Counted from the first letter of the stretch, positions 35,567-45,431 are shown. The stretch: 64,000 nucleotides of DNA from an uncultured bacterium (GCA_937928085.1 CALFVU010000008.1:454175-518174), one strand, 5' to 3'. Program-made: numbers and translations. Notes: generated from the sequence alone by a model not told the origin.

Positions 35567-36208
35567 ATGAAACCTTTTACAACACATAAAGGGATTGTTG
35601 TTCCTTTAAGGCGAGCTAATGTGGATACTGATCAAATTATACCAAAGCAATTTTTAAAAAAAGTAGAAAGAACCGGATTCGGTGTACATTTATTTCATGA
35701 TTGGAGATATTTAGATAAAGAAGGTAAGATTCCAAATCCCGAATTTATTTTGAATTTTGAAAGATATAAAAATGCATCTATTTTAGTTACAGAAGAAAAC
35801 TTTGGCTGCGGAAGTAGTAGAGAACATGCTCCTTGGGCACTTTTAGATTATGGAATTAGAGTAATCATTGCACCAAGTTTTGCAGATATTTTTTATAATA
35901 ATTGCTTTAAAAACGGAATGTTACCTATTGTTTTACCCAAAACGTATGTAGATGAAATTTTTGAATATGTTGAAAATCATATTGGAGCCACTTTAGAAAT
36001 TGATTTAAATCATCAAACCATTACTACAGTAAACTCAAAAGATCAAAAAGTTTATACTTTTGAAATTGATTCATTTCATAAAGAATGTTTACTAAATGGT
36101 TGGGATGATATTGGATTAACTTTGCGACATCTTGATATTATACAAAAATTTGAAAAACAATATCAAGAAAAATTTTATTTTTTATTTAGTGGTTTAAAGA
36201 ATGCATAA
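35567..36208 (+). CDS. leuD: 3-isopropylmalate dehydratase small subunit
   Basis: LeuD pairs with LeuC to isomerise isopropylmalate in leucine synthesis. This 213-residue protein starts [29 protein letters not shown] (ATG 35567 rather than TTG 35558). It has [44 protein letters not shown], the swivelling-domain signature. LeuC is not adjacent. The final bases overlap the following lipoprotein start by 8. Confidence 0.95.
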   Translation: MKPFTTHKGIVVPLRRANVDTDQIIPKQFLKKVERTGFGVHLFHDWRYLDKEGKIPNPEFILNFERYKNASILVTEENFGCGSSREHAPWALLDYGIRVIIAPSFADIFYNNCFKNGMLPIVLPKTYVDEIFEYVENHIGATLEIDLNHQTITTVNSKDQKVYTFEIDSFHKECLLNGWDDIGLTLRHLDIIQKFEKQYQEKFYFLFSGLKNA

Positions 36209-36518
36209 AATTCTTTTAATCCTATTCTTATTTGGTTTTTGTATCACTATAAATAAAAAAGTAATCACTGGTATTAAAAAAATAGAATCAAATGGGCATA
36301 TTATTTTAATTTCCACAGCAAAAGCCTCTAATAATGCTTTAGAAAAAAACATACGAGTAATGAAAGAAACTACGTCAAAAGAAGCAGCGGAAATCTTATT
36401 AAAGTATGAACTACAAAAGGAAGAATATCAATCTATAAGAGAAAAGTTCAAGATTGAATCAATTAAATATATTAATGATGGAGAATATTGCACGATTACT
36501 GCTACTTATAATCCTTAG
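36201..36518 (+). CDS. Small lipoprotein, unknown function
   Basis: This 105-residue protein has signal [14 protein letters not shown] with a lipobox Cys at residue 14. The mature part begins with a short basic segment and contains [21 protein letters not shown] and a C-terminal [16 protein letters not shown]. Such short lipoproteins with an alternating beta pattern are frequent in Leptospira, but I recognise no family. It overlaps leuD by 8 bases and the next lipoprotein gene by about 44. Confidence 0.65.
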   Translation: MHKILLILFLFGFCITINKKVITGIKKIESNGHIILISTAKASNNALEKNIRVMKETTSKEAAEILLKYELQKEEYQSIREKFKIESIKYINDGEYCTITATYNP

Positions 36519-37299
36519 TTTTCTTTTGAATTGTAAAAGTCCGGAAGGCCCGGTTTTTTTATTTTATAAAAATCTGGGAAATTTAAAAGAAATTGCACCT
36601 TATATACATTCTAAACAAAAATTTATCGTATATACTTTTTCTCAATACAATCATATCTTCAAAGAAAATGCACTGGGTGAACTGATTTTATTAGAAAAAA
36701 CTTATAAAGAAAATCAAATTATAGTTTCTAAACTTTATTTTATTCTTAGAAATCTAAGTTATGATAGAAATCGTCATATACGAATTCGAACTTATAAAGG
36801 TATTGCTTTTTATGATGCCAATACGAAATTTTTGGATTTGCATTCAGAAAACTGTTATACTTACGCTAAAAGAAGAGTGGATGATAGACTGTATCCCATC
36901 GAAGGCTGGAGTTGTGATCATTTAGTTTGGATCTTTAAAAACGAACCTCCTTTTTTAATTCCTATAAAAGACGAAGAAATTTTAGCAAAACAAAAAATTA
37001 ACAGAACACAATATTCTCAATGGTTATTTATAAGTAATCCTAAACAATATGACTATTTTCTTTTTAAAAGTCCGGTTTGGTTCGGAACGTTTTTAGAACA
37101 GACAGAAGAAGGTTTGGTTTTTTACGGCTATAATGCTGATGTATATTTTAACGAGAAAGATATACTATTTACATATAAAAAAAACAGCCCACTAAAAATT
37201 AAAAAAATTATAGGGGATTTTGTAATTGTTGATAAAAAAAATCTATCGGATTCAGAAATCAGCCAAGATTTGGTGATCTATTCTATTATTAAAGAATAG
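36475..37299 (+). CDS. Lipoprotein, unknown function
   Basis: The start is taken at ATG 36475 (ATG 36478 equivalent), giving signal [20 protein letters not shown] with Cys 20. The in-frame TTG at 36454 would add a polar leader. The roughly 255-residue mature protein has IRTYKGIAFYDANTKFLDLHSENCYTYAKR and repeated beta-rich Lys/Tyr segments, and two Cys near the middle (ENCYTY and GWSCDHL) that could pair. No known domain is recognised. It overlaps the upstream lipoprotein gene in another frame and converges on the Kazal-like gene. Confidence 0.65.
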   Translation: MMENIARLLLLIILSFLLNCKSPEGPVFLFYKNLGNLKEIAPYIHSKQKFIVYTFSQYNHIFKENALGELILLEKTYKENQIIVSKLYFILRNLSYDRNRHIRIRTYKGIAFYDANTKFLDLHSENCYTYAKRRVDDRLYPIEGWSCDHLVWIFKNEPPFLIPIKDEEILAKQKINRTQYSQWLFISNPKQYDYFLFKSPVWFGTFLEQTEEGLVFYGYNADVYFNEKDILFTYKKNSPLKIKKIIGDFVIVDKKNLSDSEISQDLVIYSIIKE

Positions 37300-37312
37300 T
37301 TCTTTGTTTAAA

Positions 37313-37546
37313 CTATTTTTCAGTTTTACAAGGGCATTTTCCTTCGCATAAGATCTTAACTTGTTTACATATAGCTAAACAACTATTAAAATAAGTACCT
37401 TCTACAGTACAAACATTACCAGTGTTTAAATAAAGGCATTCACCACATTTTTCAGACTCATCAGGGATTTTCATTGTTTCTTTTGTTTGATGACATGATT
37501 TACAAGAAAATAAAAAAAATAGTAAAACTATGATTAGCTTTTTCAT
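37313..37546 (-). CDS. Small Cys-rich lipoprotein with Kazal-like domain
   Basis: This 77-residue protein has lipoprotein signal MKKLIIVLLFFLFSC. The mature 60 residues hold nine further cysteines in the order CKSC-H, CGEC, VCTVEGTYFNSCLAICKQ, CEGKCPC. The stretch VCTVEGTYFNSCLAICKQVK with a following C-x-G-x-C is the Kazal core pattern (C-x-DGx-TYxNxCxAxC). Kazal domains inhibit serine proteases by a loop before the second Cys, and Leptospira-like bacteria are known to carry some. Whether this one inhibits anything is untested. It starts on the stop of the DUF1574 gene (ATGA overlap). Confidence 0.7.
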   Translation of the reverse strand: MKKLIIVLLFFLFSCKSCHQTKETMKIPDESEKCGECLYLNTGNVCTVEGTYFNSCLAICKQVKILCEGKCPCKTEK

Positions 37547-38616
37547 CTTAATTTTTGAAAAATTTTATCAGTGTATTCTTGTATACAAAAAGAAGATAAA
37601 TGGCTTGCATCAATAAAATAATTACAATTCATGGGTTCAGAGAAATTAAAATCATACCAATCAATATGATTTTTTTGTGCAAGAGATTTCATTTCTTTTT
37701 CCCAAATTTCTTTTACCGTATATGTATTATTTTTATCTTCTTTTAAAATGGCAACTATTTTTTCTTGTTTTCTTTTTTTTAGTGCAGGGCTAACTGGAGG
37801 CCAAAATAGTGCAATTTGAGGTATTTTTAATTCTTTAGAAATTTGAATGCAATCATTTAAAAACCTTATAGCATTTTTTTCTAAAATAAAAGGGGTAAAA
37901 AAATCTTTCCAGATAGATTCCGCATTTTTTTCGATGAATTCTTCTCGAAAATAGGGTGCACTTGCATTTAGCTCAGGAATAGAACCTCTTTCTTGTTCTA
38001 AAATCATTTGATTTTTTATTAAAAAATTAACAAATCGAAGCATTTCGAGATCATTTCTTCTTGCATTGATCACTCTTAGTTTTGGTCTGTATTTATAAGT
38101 AATAAACAACTTTTTTCCGATATAATTTGTTAGTTGATCAACAGAAAAATAAGAAATATACTTGAATATAAAATCTGGAGGTAATCCAAAAACCATAACT
38201 TCGTCTGTCTTTACTAAAGGTTTAGAATTCATTCCTTGGGGGGTGACTGCAAAGAAAACTGCTTCTGGTTGTATGTTCTGCGTTTTAAATTTCTCGATTA
38301 TGTATAAAAAATATTCTTGAGTTCCCCCAGGAACTGAAAAATTAAATAATATCCATTGAGGGTATTTTGAATTTATATAATCATTATGAAAAGACATACT
38401 CCTTGAATTCCCCAAAATAACTAAAACTTTCTTTCTTTCTGGAAAAGATAAATATTTTTTTAGTTGAAAAATTAAATTTTCTTTATGTTCAAAATTTATA
38501 AAAGAAGCAGTTGTAAGATAATATAGAGGAAAATTACCTAAGAGAAACAATTTATCTACTAAAAAAGAAAACAAAAATAAAAGAAAGGGGATCATAAAAG
38601 GCGTTGGACGAAACAT
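37543..38616 (-). CDS. DUF1574 family protein (SGNH-like, membrane-anchored)
   Basis: This 357-residue protein has one N-terminal hydrophobic helix (FMIPFLLFLFSFLVDKLFLL). The body has VLVILGNSRSMSFHNDYI, where GNSRS stands at the place of the SGNH nucleophile block, FNFSVPGGTQEYFLYIIEK and a late DASHLSSFC with a Asp-x-x-His pair. This is the DUF1574 family, which I know mainly from Leptospira. The SGNH-like features suggest an acyl-transfer or esterase role at the envelope, similar to AlgJ/DltD-type proteins, but that is inference. It is the clearest taxonomic marker in the window. Confidence 0.8.
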   Translation of the reverse strand: MFRPTPFMIPFLLFLFSFLVDKLFLLGNFPLYYLTTASFINFEHKENLIFQLKKYLSFPERKKVLVILGNSRSMSFHNDYINSKYPQWILFNFSVPGGTQEYFLYIIEKFKTQNIQPEAVFFAVTPQGMNSKPLVKTDEVMVFGLPPDFIFKYISYFSVDQLTNYIGKKLFITYKYRPKLRVINARRNDLEMLRFVNFLIKNQMILEQERGSIPELNASAPYFREEFIEKNAESIWKDFFTPFILEKNAIRFLNDCIQISKELKIPQIALFWPPVSPALKKRKQEKIVAILKEDKNNTYTVKEIWEKEMKSLAQKNHIDWYDFNFSEPMNCNYFIDASHLSSFCIQEYTDKIFQKLR

Positions 38617-38745
38617 TACTAATTCAAGTTTTTTAAATCTAAACTTTTGAAAACTAATTTTTTAAATTTTAAATAAAATTTGTTTATTCTTAATTTTTAA
38701 TTCTTTATTGACTAAAACGACTTTAAAATTATTTTTAATGTAATT

Positions 38746-41025
38746 ATGACTTATATCAAAAAATTAGATAGTAATAATCATTCTATCATAACTATAAGTA
38801 AGGATAGCAAAGAAAGCAAAAAAAACGAAAAGAATGTATCTTCTTTTCCTTTAACGATTCAAAATTATGATTTATTTTTTAATAGAGAAATCTCCTGGTT
38901 AGAGTTTAATTATAGAGTTTTAGAAGAAGCAATGCGAAAAGATAATCCTTTGTTAGAAAGGTTAAAGTTTATTTCTATTTATGAATCTAATTTAAATGAA
39001 TTTTTTATGGTTCGAGTTGCCGGATTAAAACAAATTGTGGCTTCATCCATTAATGAAATTCAATTAGATGGAAAAACCGCTAAAGAAACTTTATTAGAAA
39101 TTCATTCAAAAGTTCATCGAATTACTCATTTAAAGTATAAGACTTTATTCGAAATTTTAGAAGCTTTAAATCAGCGTGGTATTATGATTTATCAAGATAG
39201 AAAAAAATTAGAAAAAGAATTAACTGATAAAGATAAAAAATTTATAAAGGAATTCTTTCGAAGAGAACTATTTAAAATCCTAACACCTTTAGCGATTGAT
39301 CCTTTTCATCCTTTTCCAAGAATTTTAAATAATAAATTGAATTTAGCAATAAAACTCAAGTTAGCAAAAAATCCTAATAAAATTAGTTATGCTATTGTAG
39401 AAGTTCCTTCGGATGTACTTCCCAGGTTTATAGAACTGCCTTCCAAAAGTACTTCTAGTTCTATAATACGAAGGTATATTCCTATTGAAGAGATTATCAA
39501 AATTCATATAAAAGAATTATTTGGAAACAACGAAATTTTAAGTATTCATGGTTTTACAATAAATAGAAATTTTGAATTGTCTATAGAAGAAGTAAGTTCA
39601 GAAAATCTTCTTTCTACGATAGAAGAAGAATTAAGAAATAGGAAATGGGGAGAAGCTGTGCGATTAAATTATAGAAAAGGTATGCCAGCTGATTTAATTG
39701 CTTTTTTACGTAATCAATTAGATTTAGAGGAAATTGAAACTTATGAGAAACCTGGAATGTTGAACCTTTTTAATTTAATGGAAATTTATGAGAAAAATCA
39801 AGATCGATTTGATTTAAAAGATCCCCCTTTTATTCCTAGAAACTTAATTATTTTGGAAGATAAAACCCAAATTTTTGAAATTATTAAAAATAAAGATATA
39901 CTATTACATCATCCTTATGATTCTTTTCAAACCGTTTTAGATTTATTAGAGGCAGCGGTTATAGATAAAAATGTTTTAGCAGTTAAACAAACTCTTTATA
40001 GAACCAGTGGAGATAGTCCTATCGTAAAACTTTTGATAGAAGCAGCAGAAAGAGGAAAACAAATTACTGTTCTTGTTGAATTAAAAGCAAGATTTGATGA
40101 AGAAAGAAATATTGTTTGGGCAAGAGAAATGGAAAAACACGGAATTCATGTCGTTTATGGACTAGTTGGTTTAAAAATTCATGCAAAAGCTTTACAAATC
40201 ATTCGAAGAGAAAAAGATGGGGTAAAATCTTATGTACATCTTTCTACTGGAAACTATAACCCGATCACTTCTAAAATTTATACAGACTTATCTTTAATTA
40301 CTTCTGATCCCGAAATCAATGAAGATATTTCGAATTTGTTTCATGCTTTGACTGGTTATGCTTCTATACCGAAATTTTTAAAAATTTCTGTGGCACCTAT
40401 AAATTTAAAGCAAACCATTACAAAGTTGATTGAAAATGAGATTAAAAATGCTCAGCAAGGGAAAAAAGCAGGTATAAAAATTAAAATCAACTCTTTAGTA
40501 GATCCAGATATAATATTATTATTATATAAAGCATCTATAGTTGGTGTAAAAATTGATTTAAATGTAAGAGGAATTTGTTGTTTAAAACCCAACATTCCTA
40601 ACTTGAGCGAAAATATACGAGTGATCTCTATTGTGGGAAGATTTTTAGAACACAGTAGAATTTATTATTTTGAAAATGATGGAAATCCAAAAATATTTTT
40701 ATCTTCTGCAGATTTAATGCCAAGAAATTTAAACCGTCGCGTAGAGATTTTCTTTCCTATTGAAAGCGAAGAATTAAAAAAGAAAATAATTCATATTCTT
40801 GATGTTATTTTTAAGGATAACCATAATGCAAGGGTACTTCAGTCGGATGGTAAATATATTCGACTACAACCCAAAAAAGGAGAAATGCGATTTTCTTCTC
40901 AAAGATTTTTTAGAGAAGAAATTATAAAAGAATTCGAAGAAAAAGAAAAAACTAAAGAAAAAGAAAGAAGTATATCGTTTAAACCTTTAATCAATTTAGA
41001 TAAAAATTTTAAAAAAAATTTATAA
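38746..41025 (+). CDS. ppk: Polyphosphate kinase 1
   Basis: Ppk1 polymerises inorganic polyphosphate from ATP at the membrane. This 759-residue protein has a charged N-terminal extension of about 40 residues, then FFNREISWLEFNYRVLEEA, YESNLNEFFMVRVAGLKQ, DPFHPFPRILNN, YRTSGDSPIVKLLIEAAERG, VGLKIHAKALQIIRR with the phosphorylated His (about H479), and HLSTGNYNP. The C-terminal part has SADLMPRNLNRRVE, the second His/Arg region. Ends 5 bases inside the convergent hisI. No ppx is nearby. Confidence 0.96.
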   Translation: MTYIKKLDSNNHSIITISKDSKESKKNEKNVSSFPLTIQNYDLFFNREISWLEFNYRVLEEAMRKDNPLLERLKFISIYESNLNEFFMVRVAGLKQIVASSINEIQLDGKTAKETLLEIHSKVHRITHLKYKTLFEILEALNQRGIMIYQDRKKLEKELTDKDKKFIKEFFRRELFKILTPLAIDPFHPFPRILNNKLNLAIKLKLAKNPNKISYAIVEVPSDVLPRFIELPSKSTSSSIIRRYIPIEEIIKIHIKELFGNNEILSIHGFTINRNFELSIEEVSSENLLSTIEEELRNRKWGEAVRLNYRKGMPADLIAFLRNQLDLEEIETYEKPGMLNLFNLMEIYEKNQDRFDLKDPPFIPRNLIILEDKTQIFEIIKNKDILLHHPYDSFQTVLDLLEAAVIDKNVLAVKQTLYRTSGDSPIVKLLIEAAERGKQITVLVELKARFDEERNIVWAREMEKHGIHVVYGLVGLKIHAKALQIIRREKDGVKSYVHLSTGNYNPITSKIYTDLSLITSDPEINEDISNLFHALTGYASIPKFLKISVAPINLKQTITKLIENEIKNAQQGKKAGIKIKINSLVDPDIILLLYKASIVGVKIDLNVRGICCLKPNIPNLSENIRVISIVGRFLEHSRIYYFENDGNPKIFLSSADLMPRNLNRRVEIFFPIESEELKKKIIHILDVIFKDNHNARVLQSDGKYIRLQPKKGEMRFSSQRFFREEIIKEFEEKEKTKEKERSISFKPLINLDKNFKKNL

Positions 41026-41445
41026 ATATTCTTTTATATATTTTAACTCTTGATTCTCTAATATTCTATAAAAGCATGTAGTTCTATATTCGTTTTTAGA
41101 ATTTTTTGTATGGCATACTCCCTGATTTTTAGGAATTACTAAAAATAATAAACAATTTTGCTCGCAGTTTACTCGAATTTCTTTTAATTCTAAAAAGTTC
41201 TGAGATGTTTTTCCTTTATGCCATTCTTCTTTTCGGGTAGTACTAAAAAACACAGCTTCTTTGAGTTCAATACTTTTTTTTAAAGTTTCCGGGGTAACAT
41301 AAGCAAGGAATAAAACTTCTTTCGTAATATAATTTTGTACGATAACGGGTAGCAATTCTAAAATTTCTGAAATGCTTTGTAATTTTTTAAAATCTAATCG
41401 TACTATTTTGGTTTCTTCTATAGAATCAAAATTATTCCCTTGCAT
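41020..41445 (-). CDS. hisI: Phosphoribosyl-AMP cyclohydrolase
   Basis: HisI opens the adenine ring of phosphoribosyl-AMP in histidine synthesis. The start is taken at ATG 41443-41445 (MQGNNFDSIEET), giving 141 residues. A frame extension to 41514 would overlap the divergent aroA start and adds a Phe-rich leader unlike the family. Motifs: VIVQNYITKEVLFLAYV, AVFFSTTRKEEWHKGKTSQN, EIRVNCEQNCLLFLV, GVCHT and TTCFYR, including the three zinc Cys. There is no HisE domain. It stands alone, with no other his genes in the window. Confidence 0.9.
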   Translation of the reverse strand: MQGNNFDSIEETKIVRLDFKKLQSISEILELLPVIVQNYITKEVLFLAYVTPETLKKSIELKEAVFFSTTRKEEWHKGKTSQNFLELKEIRVNCEQNCLLFLVIPKNQGVCHTKNSKNEYRTTCFYRILENQELKYIKEYL

Positions 41446-41473
41446 ATAGTAAAAAAAAAAATTTTTTGTTTCT

Positions 41474-42781
41474 ATGTCTATATTTAAAAAATACAAAGAT
41501 GGAAAAAACGACATTTTATGGATTCCTAAAATTACATCATTTACAGGAGATGTCTATCTAATCGGTTCAAAATCCATTGCAAATAGAGCATTACTATTAG
41601 CTATGATGGCAGAAGAATCAGTTACTATCATAAACAATTTACCAAATTCAGATGATGTTATGATCTTAAAAAATACATTACCAAAGTTAGGAATTAAAGT
41701 AGAAGAATCAACTCAAAACACTTTTAAAGTTTATGGTCAATCTTCGTTTTTTTTAAGAGAAAATTATTTTTATTTAGGAAATGCTGGTACAGCTTTAAGA
41801 CCTCTAGTTGCTATTTTATCTACTCAAAATTTACAAAAAGAAATTATCATTGATGGTAATGAACAAATGCGCAAAAGACCTATTTTAGATCTTGTGGATG
41901 CATTACAAAAAGTTGGAGTAGATATTGAATGTAGTCCACAAGGAACTCCTCCTATAAAATTGAAAAAAGGAGGATGGAAAAAAAAACAGATTTTTATCTC
42001 TGGAAAAACATCAAGTCAATTTATCAGTGCATTACTTTTAGCTGCTCCTTTAACTTTTCAAGAAATAGAAATCTTTGTTGTAGACGAATTAGTTAGTAAA
42101 CCTTATGTTGATCTAACATTACAAATGATGAAAAGTTTTTATGTAGAAGTAAAGCAACAAAATTACCAATACTTTCAAATACCTGTTCAAAAATATCGAT
42201 CACCGAAAGAATACACAATAGAGGGAGATGCTACAGCTGCTACTTATTTTTTTACTGCTGGTTTGATATCGGGTCCGGTAAATGTGTATGGAATTCATAA
42301 AAATTCTATTCAAGGAGATATACAGTATTTAAAAATTATAGAAAAAATTGGTGGAAAAGTCTCTTATTTTGAAAATTCTATTACAGTACAAAACTATAAA
42401 AATCTTACTGGAATTTCTGTAGATATGAATGAAATGCCGGATGCAGCTATGACTTTAGCGGTTACAGGTTTATTTACTGATACACCTGTTGAAATTTATC
42501 ATATAGAAAATTTACGAGTAAAAGAATCAGAAAGGATTAAAGGGTTATGTAATGAATTAAAAAAATTTGGAGCAGAGGTAGAAGAAAAAAAGGATGGTTT
42601 AAAAGTGTATCCCGTAAAAAACATAAAAAAACCTAGGATCGAAACGTATCAAGATCATAGAATGGCTATGGCTTTTTCTTTAGGTTCTTTCTTAACAGAA
42701 TTAGAAATTGTAGATCCAGATTGTGTTAAAAAAACCTATCCAGATTATTTCTTACATTTTGAAAAAATTTGTCGATTATAA
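41474..42781 (+). CDS. aroA: 3-phosphoshikimate 1-carboxyvinyltransferase (EPSP synthase)
   Basis: AroA joins shikimate-3-phosphate and PEP in the shikimate pathway. This 435-residue protein has GSKSIANRALLLAMMAE (substrate Lys/Ser), FYLGNAGTALRPLVAIL (PEP-binding LGNAGTA), DGNEQMRKRPI, ISGKTSSQFISALLLAAPL, GDATAATYFFTAGLISG, DMNEMPDAAMTLAV, LRVKESERIKGL and TYQDHRMAMAFSLG. All hallmark residues look intact. Starts 28 bases from the divergent hisI start and is followed 6 bases later by fapA. Confidence 0.96.
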   Translation: MSIFKKYKDGKNDILWIPKITSFTGDVYLIGSKSIANRALLLAMMAEESVTIINNLPNSDDVMILKNTLPKLGIKVEESTQNTFKVYGQSSFFLRENYFYLGNAGTALRPLVAILSTQNLQKEIIIDGNEQMRKRPILDLVDALQKVGVDIECSPQGTPPIKLKKGGWKKKQIFISGKTSSQFISALLLAAPLTFQEIEIFVVDELVSKPYVDLTLQMMKSFYVEVKQQNYQYFQIPVQKYRSPKEYTIEGDATAATYFFTAGLISGPVNVYGIHKNSIQGDIQYLKIIEKIGGKVSYFENSITVQNYKNLTGISVDMNEMPDAAMTLAVTGLFTDTPVEIYHIENLRVKESERIKGLCNELKKFGAEVEEKKDGLKVYPVKNIKKPRIETYQDHRMAMAFSLGSFLTELEIVDPDCVKKTYPDYFLHFEKICRL

Positions 42782-42787
42782 GTTCAA

Positions 42788-44458
42788 ATGGATTTTAAAG
42801 AATTCGTTCAGGATATCCAAAAATCAGAAGAAGGATATTTTTTACTAGAAAATCGCTCTGGAAAAGCATATCTTTGTGTAGTTGCTGGTACAAATCCGAA
42901 AAAAAAAGTTCAATGGGAAGAGTTACGCGATAGATTGTTATTATTAAAAATCCATTTTAAAGAAGATTTTGTAAAAAAAATTCTTCAGAAAGCTGATGGA
43001 GAATGGTATGAAATTGGATATTGGGAGGAACCGGAATCAATTGATGCTAAATTCGAAATTCTTGTCAATGATAATTTTACAGAGGCTTATATAGAAATAA
43101 CACCACCTGTCTATAAAGGTAAATGGTTCACTTATGAAGAATTAAAACAAAAAATTAAACAAAAAAAAATAAATATTGGCATTGATGATTTATTTTTAAA
43201 AAAATTAGCTTATAGAAAATTACCTGAATTGCAGGAAAATGGCGATTGGAAAAAAAAGTTTTTAATTGCAAAAGCTATTCCACCTGTGAATTCTGAAAAT
43301 GGCAGTATTCAATTTTATTTTGATCCGAATCCTACAGGAAAGCCTAAAGAGATAGAAGATGGAAAAGTGGATTTTAAAAATCTGAATATAATTCAATCTT
43401 GTAAAGAAAATCAAGTCTTAGCAGAAATCATACCACCAAAATTAGGTAAAGAAGGAATTGATATTTTTGGAAATCCTATTCCTTATACACCTCCTAAAGA
43501 AGCGATTTTAGAAGCTGGAGAGAATACAGAACTTAGAGGAAATCAACTTTTCTCTTTAATAGCTGGGCAAATAAAAATTCAAACAAATGAAGATTATAGT
43601 TATGCAAAAATATCTGTAGTGAAAATTTTAGAATTAGAAAATGTTGATTATTCAACTGGTAATATTGATTTTACTGGCACAGTTCGAGTAAAAAATAAAG
43701 TTAGTGATGGTTTTGAAATTAAAGCTGATGGAGATATTATTATCGAAAAAACAGTTAGTAATGTGAAACTATATTCAAACTCAAATATCATTCTTTATGG
43801 CGGAATTGTAAGTTACGAAGGCGGAATGGTATATGCGGAAGGTAATATCTATGCTAAATTTATTCAAAATTCTCAGGTTACAGCAAAAAAAAGTATTTAT
43901 ATAGAAGAATTGATTATTCATTCAGAAGTAATGGCTGGAGAAGAAATACATATTCAACAAGGACGTGGTGAGCTTATTGGGGGAAAGACAGTGTGTGGGA
44001 AAAAGATAATCGCAAAAAAAATAGGAACCATTGCTGAGCCTTATACTTTAATCTATTTAGGAATATCACCCGATTTACTCAAACAACTTAACCATTTAAA
44101 TTGGGAAATAGAAAAAAATAAAAAACTTTTAGTAGAAATAGAAAAAAATAAAAATTATTTAGAGTCACACCCAGAAAAACTAGAAAAAGATAAAGAATTT
44201 TATCAGAAACTCAAATTGGCTTACGAAAAATTAAAACAAAAAACAGATAACTTTATCAAACAAAAAGAAATGTTGCTTTATTCAGAAAAAGGAAGTTTAG
44301 ATGCGGTATTAGAAATTAAAGAAATTTTATATCCTAATGTAGAAATCATTTTTGGCGCAAAAAATAAGAAATATAAACAATTAAAAAATTCTTTAATGAG
44401 ACCCGGCTATTTTCGTTACGATCCTCAAGAAAGGATTGTTAGATTTTATCGAAAATAA
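42788..44458 (+). CDS. FapA / DUF342 family protein
   Basis: This 556-residue protein has an N-terminal domain with GYFLLENRSGKAYLCVV, a FapA core with DGKVDFKNLNIIQSCKENQVLAEIIPP, GIDIFGNPIPYTPPKE, VDYSTGNIDFTGTVRVKN and a right-handed beta-helix (VSDGFEIKADGDIIIEKTVSN, YAEGNIYAKFIQNSQVTAKKSIYIEE), then a coiled-coil tail. Called 'flagellar assembly protein A', the family is linked to polar flagella and membrane scaffolding, though its exact role is unsettled. Follows aroA by 6 bases. A candidate terminator lies downstream. Confidence 0.85.
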   Translation: MDFKEFVQDIQKSEEGYFLLENRSGKAYLCVVAGTNPKKKVQWEELRDRLLLLKIHFKEDFVKKILQKADGEWYEIGYWEEPESIDAKFEILVNDNFTEAYIEITPPVYKGKWFTYEELKQKIKQKKINIGIDDLFLKKLAYRKLPELQENGDWKKKFLIAKAIPPVNSENGSIQFYFDPNPTGKPKEIEDGKVDFKNLNIIQSCKENQVLAEIIPPKLGKEGIDIFGNPIPYTPPKEAILEAGENTELRGNQLFSLIAGQIKIQTNEDYSYAKISVVKILELENVDYSTGNIDFTGTVRVKNKVSDGFEIKADGDIIIEKTVSNVKLYSNSNIILYGGIVSYEGGMVYAEGNIYAKFIQNSQVTAKKSIYIEELIIHSEVMAGEEIHIQQGRGELIGGKTVCGKKIIAKKIGTIAEPYTLIYLGISPDLLKQLNHLNWEIEKNKKLLVEIEKNKNYLESHPEKLEKDKEFYQKLKLAYEKLKQKTDNFIKQKEMLLYSEKGSLDAVLEIKEILYPNVEIIFGAKNKKYKQLKNSLMRPGYFRYDPQERIVRFYRK

Positions 44459-44497
44459 GTTTTAGTTCAAAAATATTTTTCAGATTTTACAAAAAAT

Positions 44498-44527
44498 TGA
44501 ATTTTTTTAAAAAAGATTCATTTTTTT
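44498..44527 (+). terminator. Possible rho-independent terminator of fapA
   Basis: TGAAT and ATTCA flank a run of six T and six A that can extend the stem through one G-U pair to about nine base pairs, and seven T follow. The stem has few G-C pairs, so strength is uncertain, but position 40 bases after the fapA stop is right. Confidence 0.45.
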
Positions 44528-44591
44528 CTTTACAAAATTAAGGTTTTATGACGTAATTAATTATAGTAAACTTTTTTTAAAAGGAGAAGGA

Positions 44592-45431
44592 ATGATAACT
44601 CTTGAACAATTAGATGAATTAGAAAGTAGGATTGTAAAAGCTTTAGAACTTATAGGAGATTTAAGAACTGAAAATTCCAGATTAGAAATAGAAAATCAAA
44701 AATTAAGAAATGAATACGAAACGTTAAAAACAACTTTGGATCAAAAAGAAAGGGACGTCAGAGAACTTAAACAACAATTAGATAAAGCAAATGAAGAATT
44801 AAACGAATTAAAACAAAAAGAATCCATTTTAGAAAAAAGAATAAATGAAATTTTAAATAAACTTTCTTTATCAGAAAAGCAGAATTATAAAAAACAAGAA
44901 TTTCTTTCTAATTCTAATAAAGAAGAAAGTGAATCCTTTGCTACAAAAGCCCAAGAAACGAAACCAATTGTATCTAACATTGTTTCTAACGAAGAATTGA
45001 CTATTGTAGAAGAAGATACTTCCAAAACCGAGGATGAAAATTTTGTTGAAATCGAAGTAGATGAACCAGTCAAAAAAGTTGAATCTAAAGATAAAGATTT
45101 AGTACAAATTGAAACTTCTGAAAGCCATCAAGAACAAAACAAAAAATCATTAGCGAGCGAAGAAGAAATTATTATATTGGACGAGGATGAAGACGAAATT
45201 ATTTTAGCTGATGAACTAGAAGAAGTTGCTTTAGATAACTCAAACGAAGGCTTTAAAGAAGAATTAGAAGAAGCAAAGAATACAGAGCAATCTGAACCAC
45301 TAGTAAAGACACAAAAAAACGAAATTCTAGAAGAAGAATTAATTTTAGATGATGATATTGGAGTTTTTGAGTTAGAAGATGATGAAGATTTTTTAATTAT
45401 CGAGGAAAATGAAAACGAAAGAGAAAACTAA
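44592..45431 (+). CDS. ZapB-like coiled coil with acidic tail
   Basis: This 279-residue protein has residues 1-105 as a heptad-rich coiled coil (LEQLDELESRIVKALELIGD, then ENSRLEIENQKLRNEYETLK) resembling cell-division ZapB-type proteins. The remaining 170 residues are extremely acidic (repeated EEDT, DEDEDEIILADELEE, DDEDFLIIEENENE) and probably disordered. A strong AAAAGGAG Shine-Dalgarno precedes ATG 44592. It overlaps zapA by 23 bases, which supports a division role. ZapB binds ZapA and joins the Z ring to the chromosome in E. coli. The similarity here is structural, so the name is tentative. Confidence 0.65.
   Translation: MITLEQLDELESRIVKALELIGDLRTENSRLEIENQKLRNEYETLKTTLDQKERDVRELKQQLDKANEELNELKQKESILEKRINEILNKLSLSEKQNYKKQEFLSNSNKEESESFATKAQETKPIVSNIVSNEELTIVEEDTSKTEDENFVEIEVDEPVKKVESKDKDLVQIETSESHQEQNKKSLASEEEIIILDEDEDEIILADELEEVALDNSNEGFKEELEEAKNTEQSEPLVKTQKNEILEEELILDDDIGVFELEDDEDFLIIEENENEREN

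Noticed and set aside
41446..41514. N-terminal extension of hisI to 41514
   Set aside because: It overlaps the divergent aroA start by 41 bases and adds a Phe-rich leader not seen in the family. Met at 41445 gives a normal HisI.
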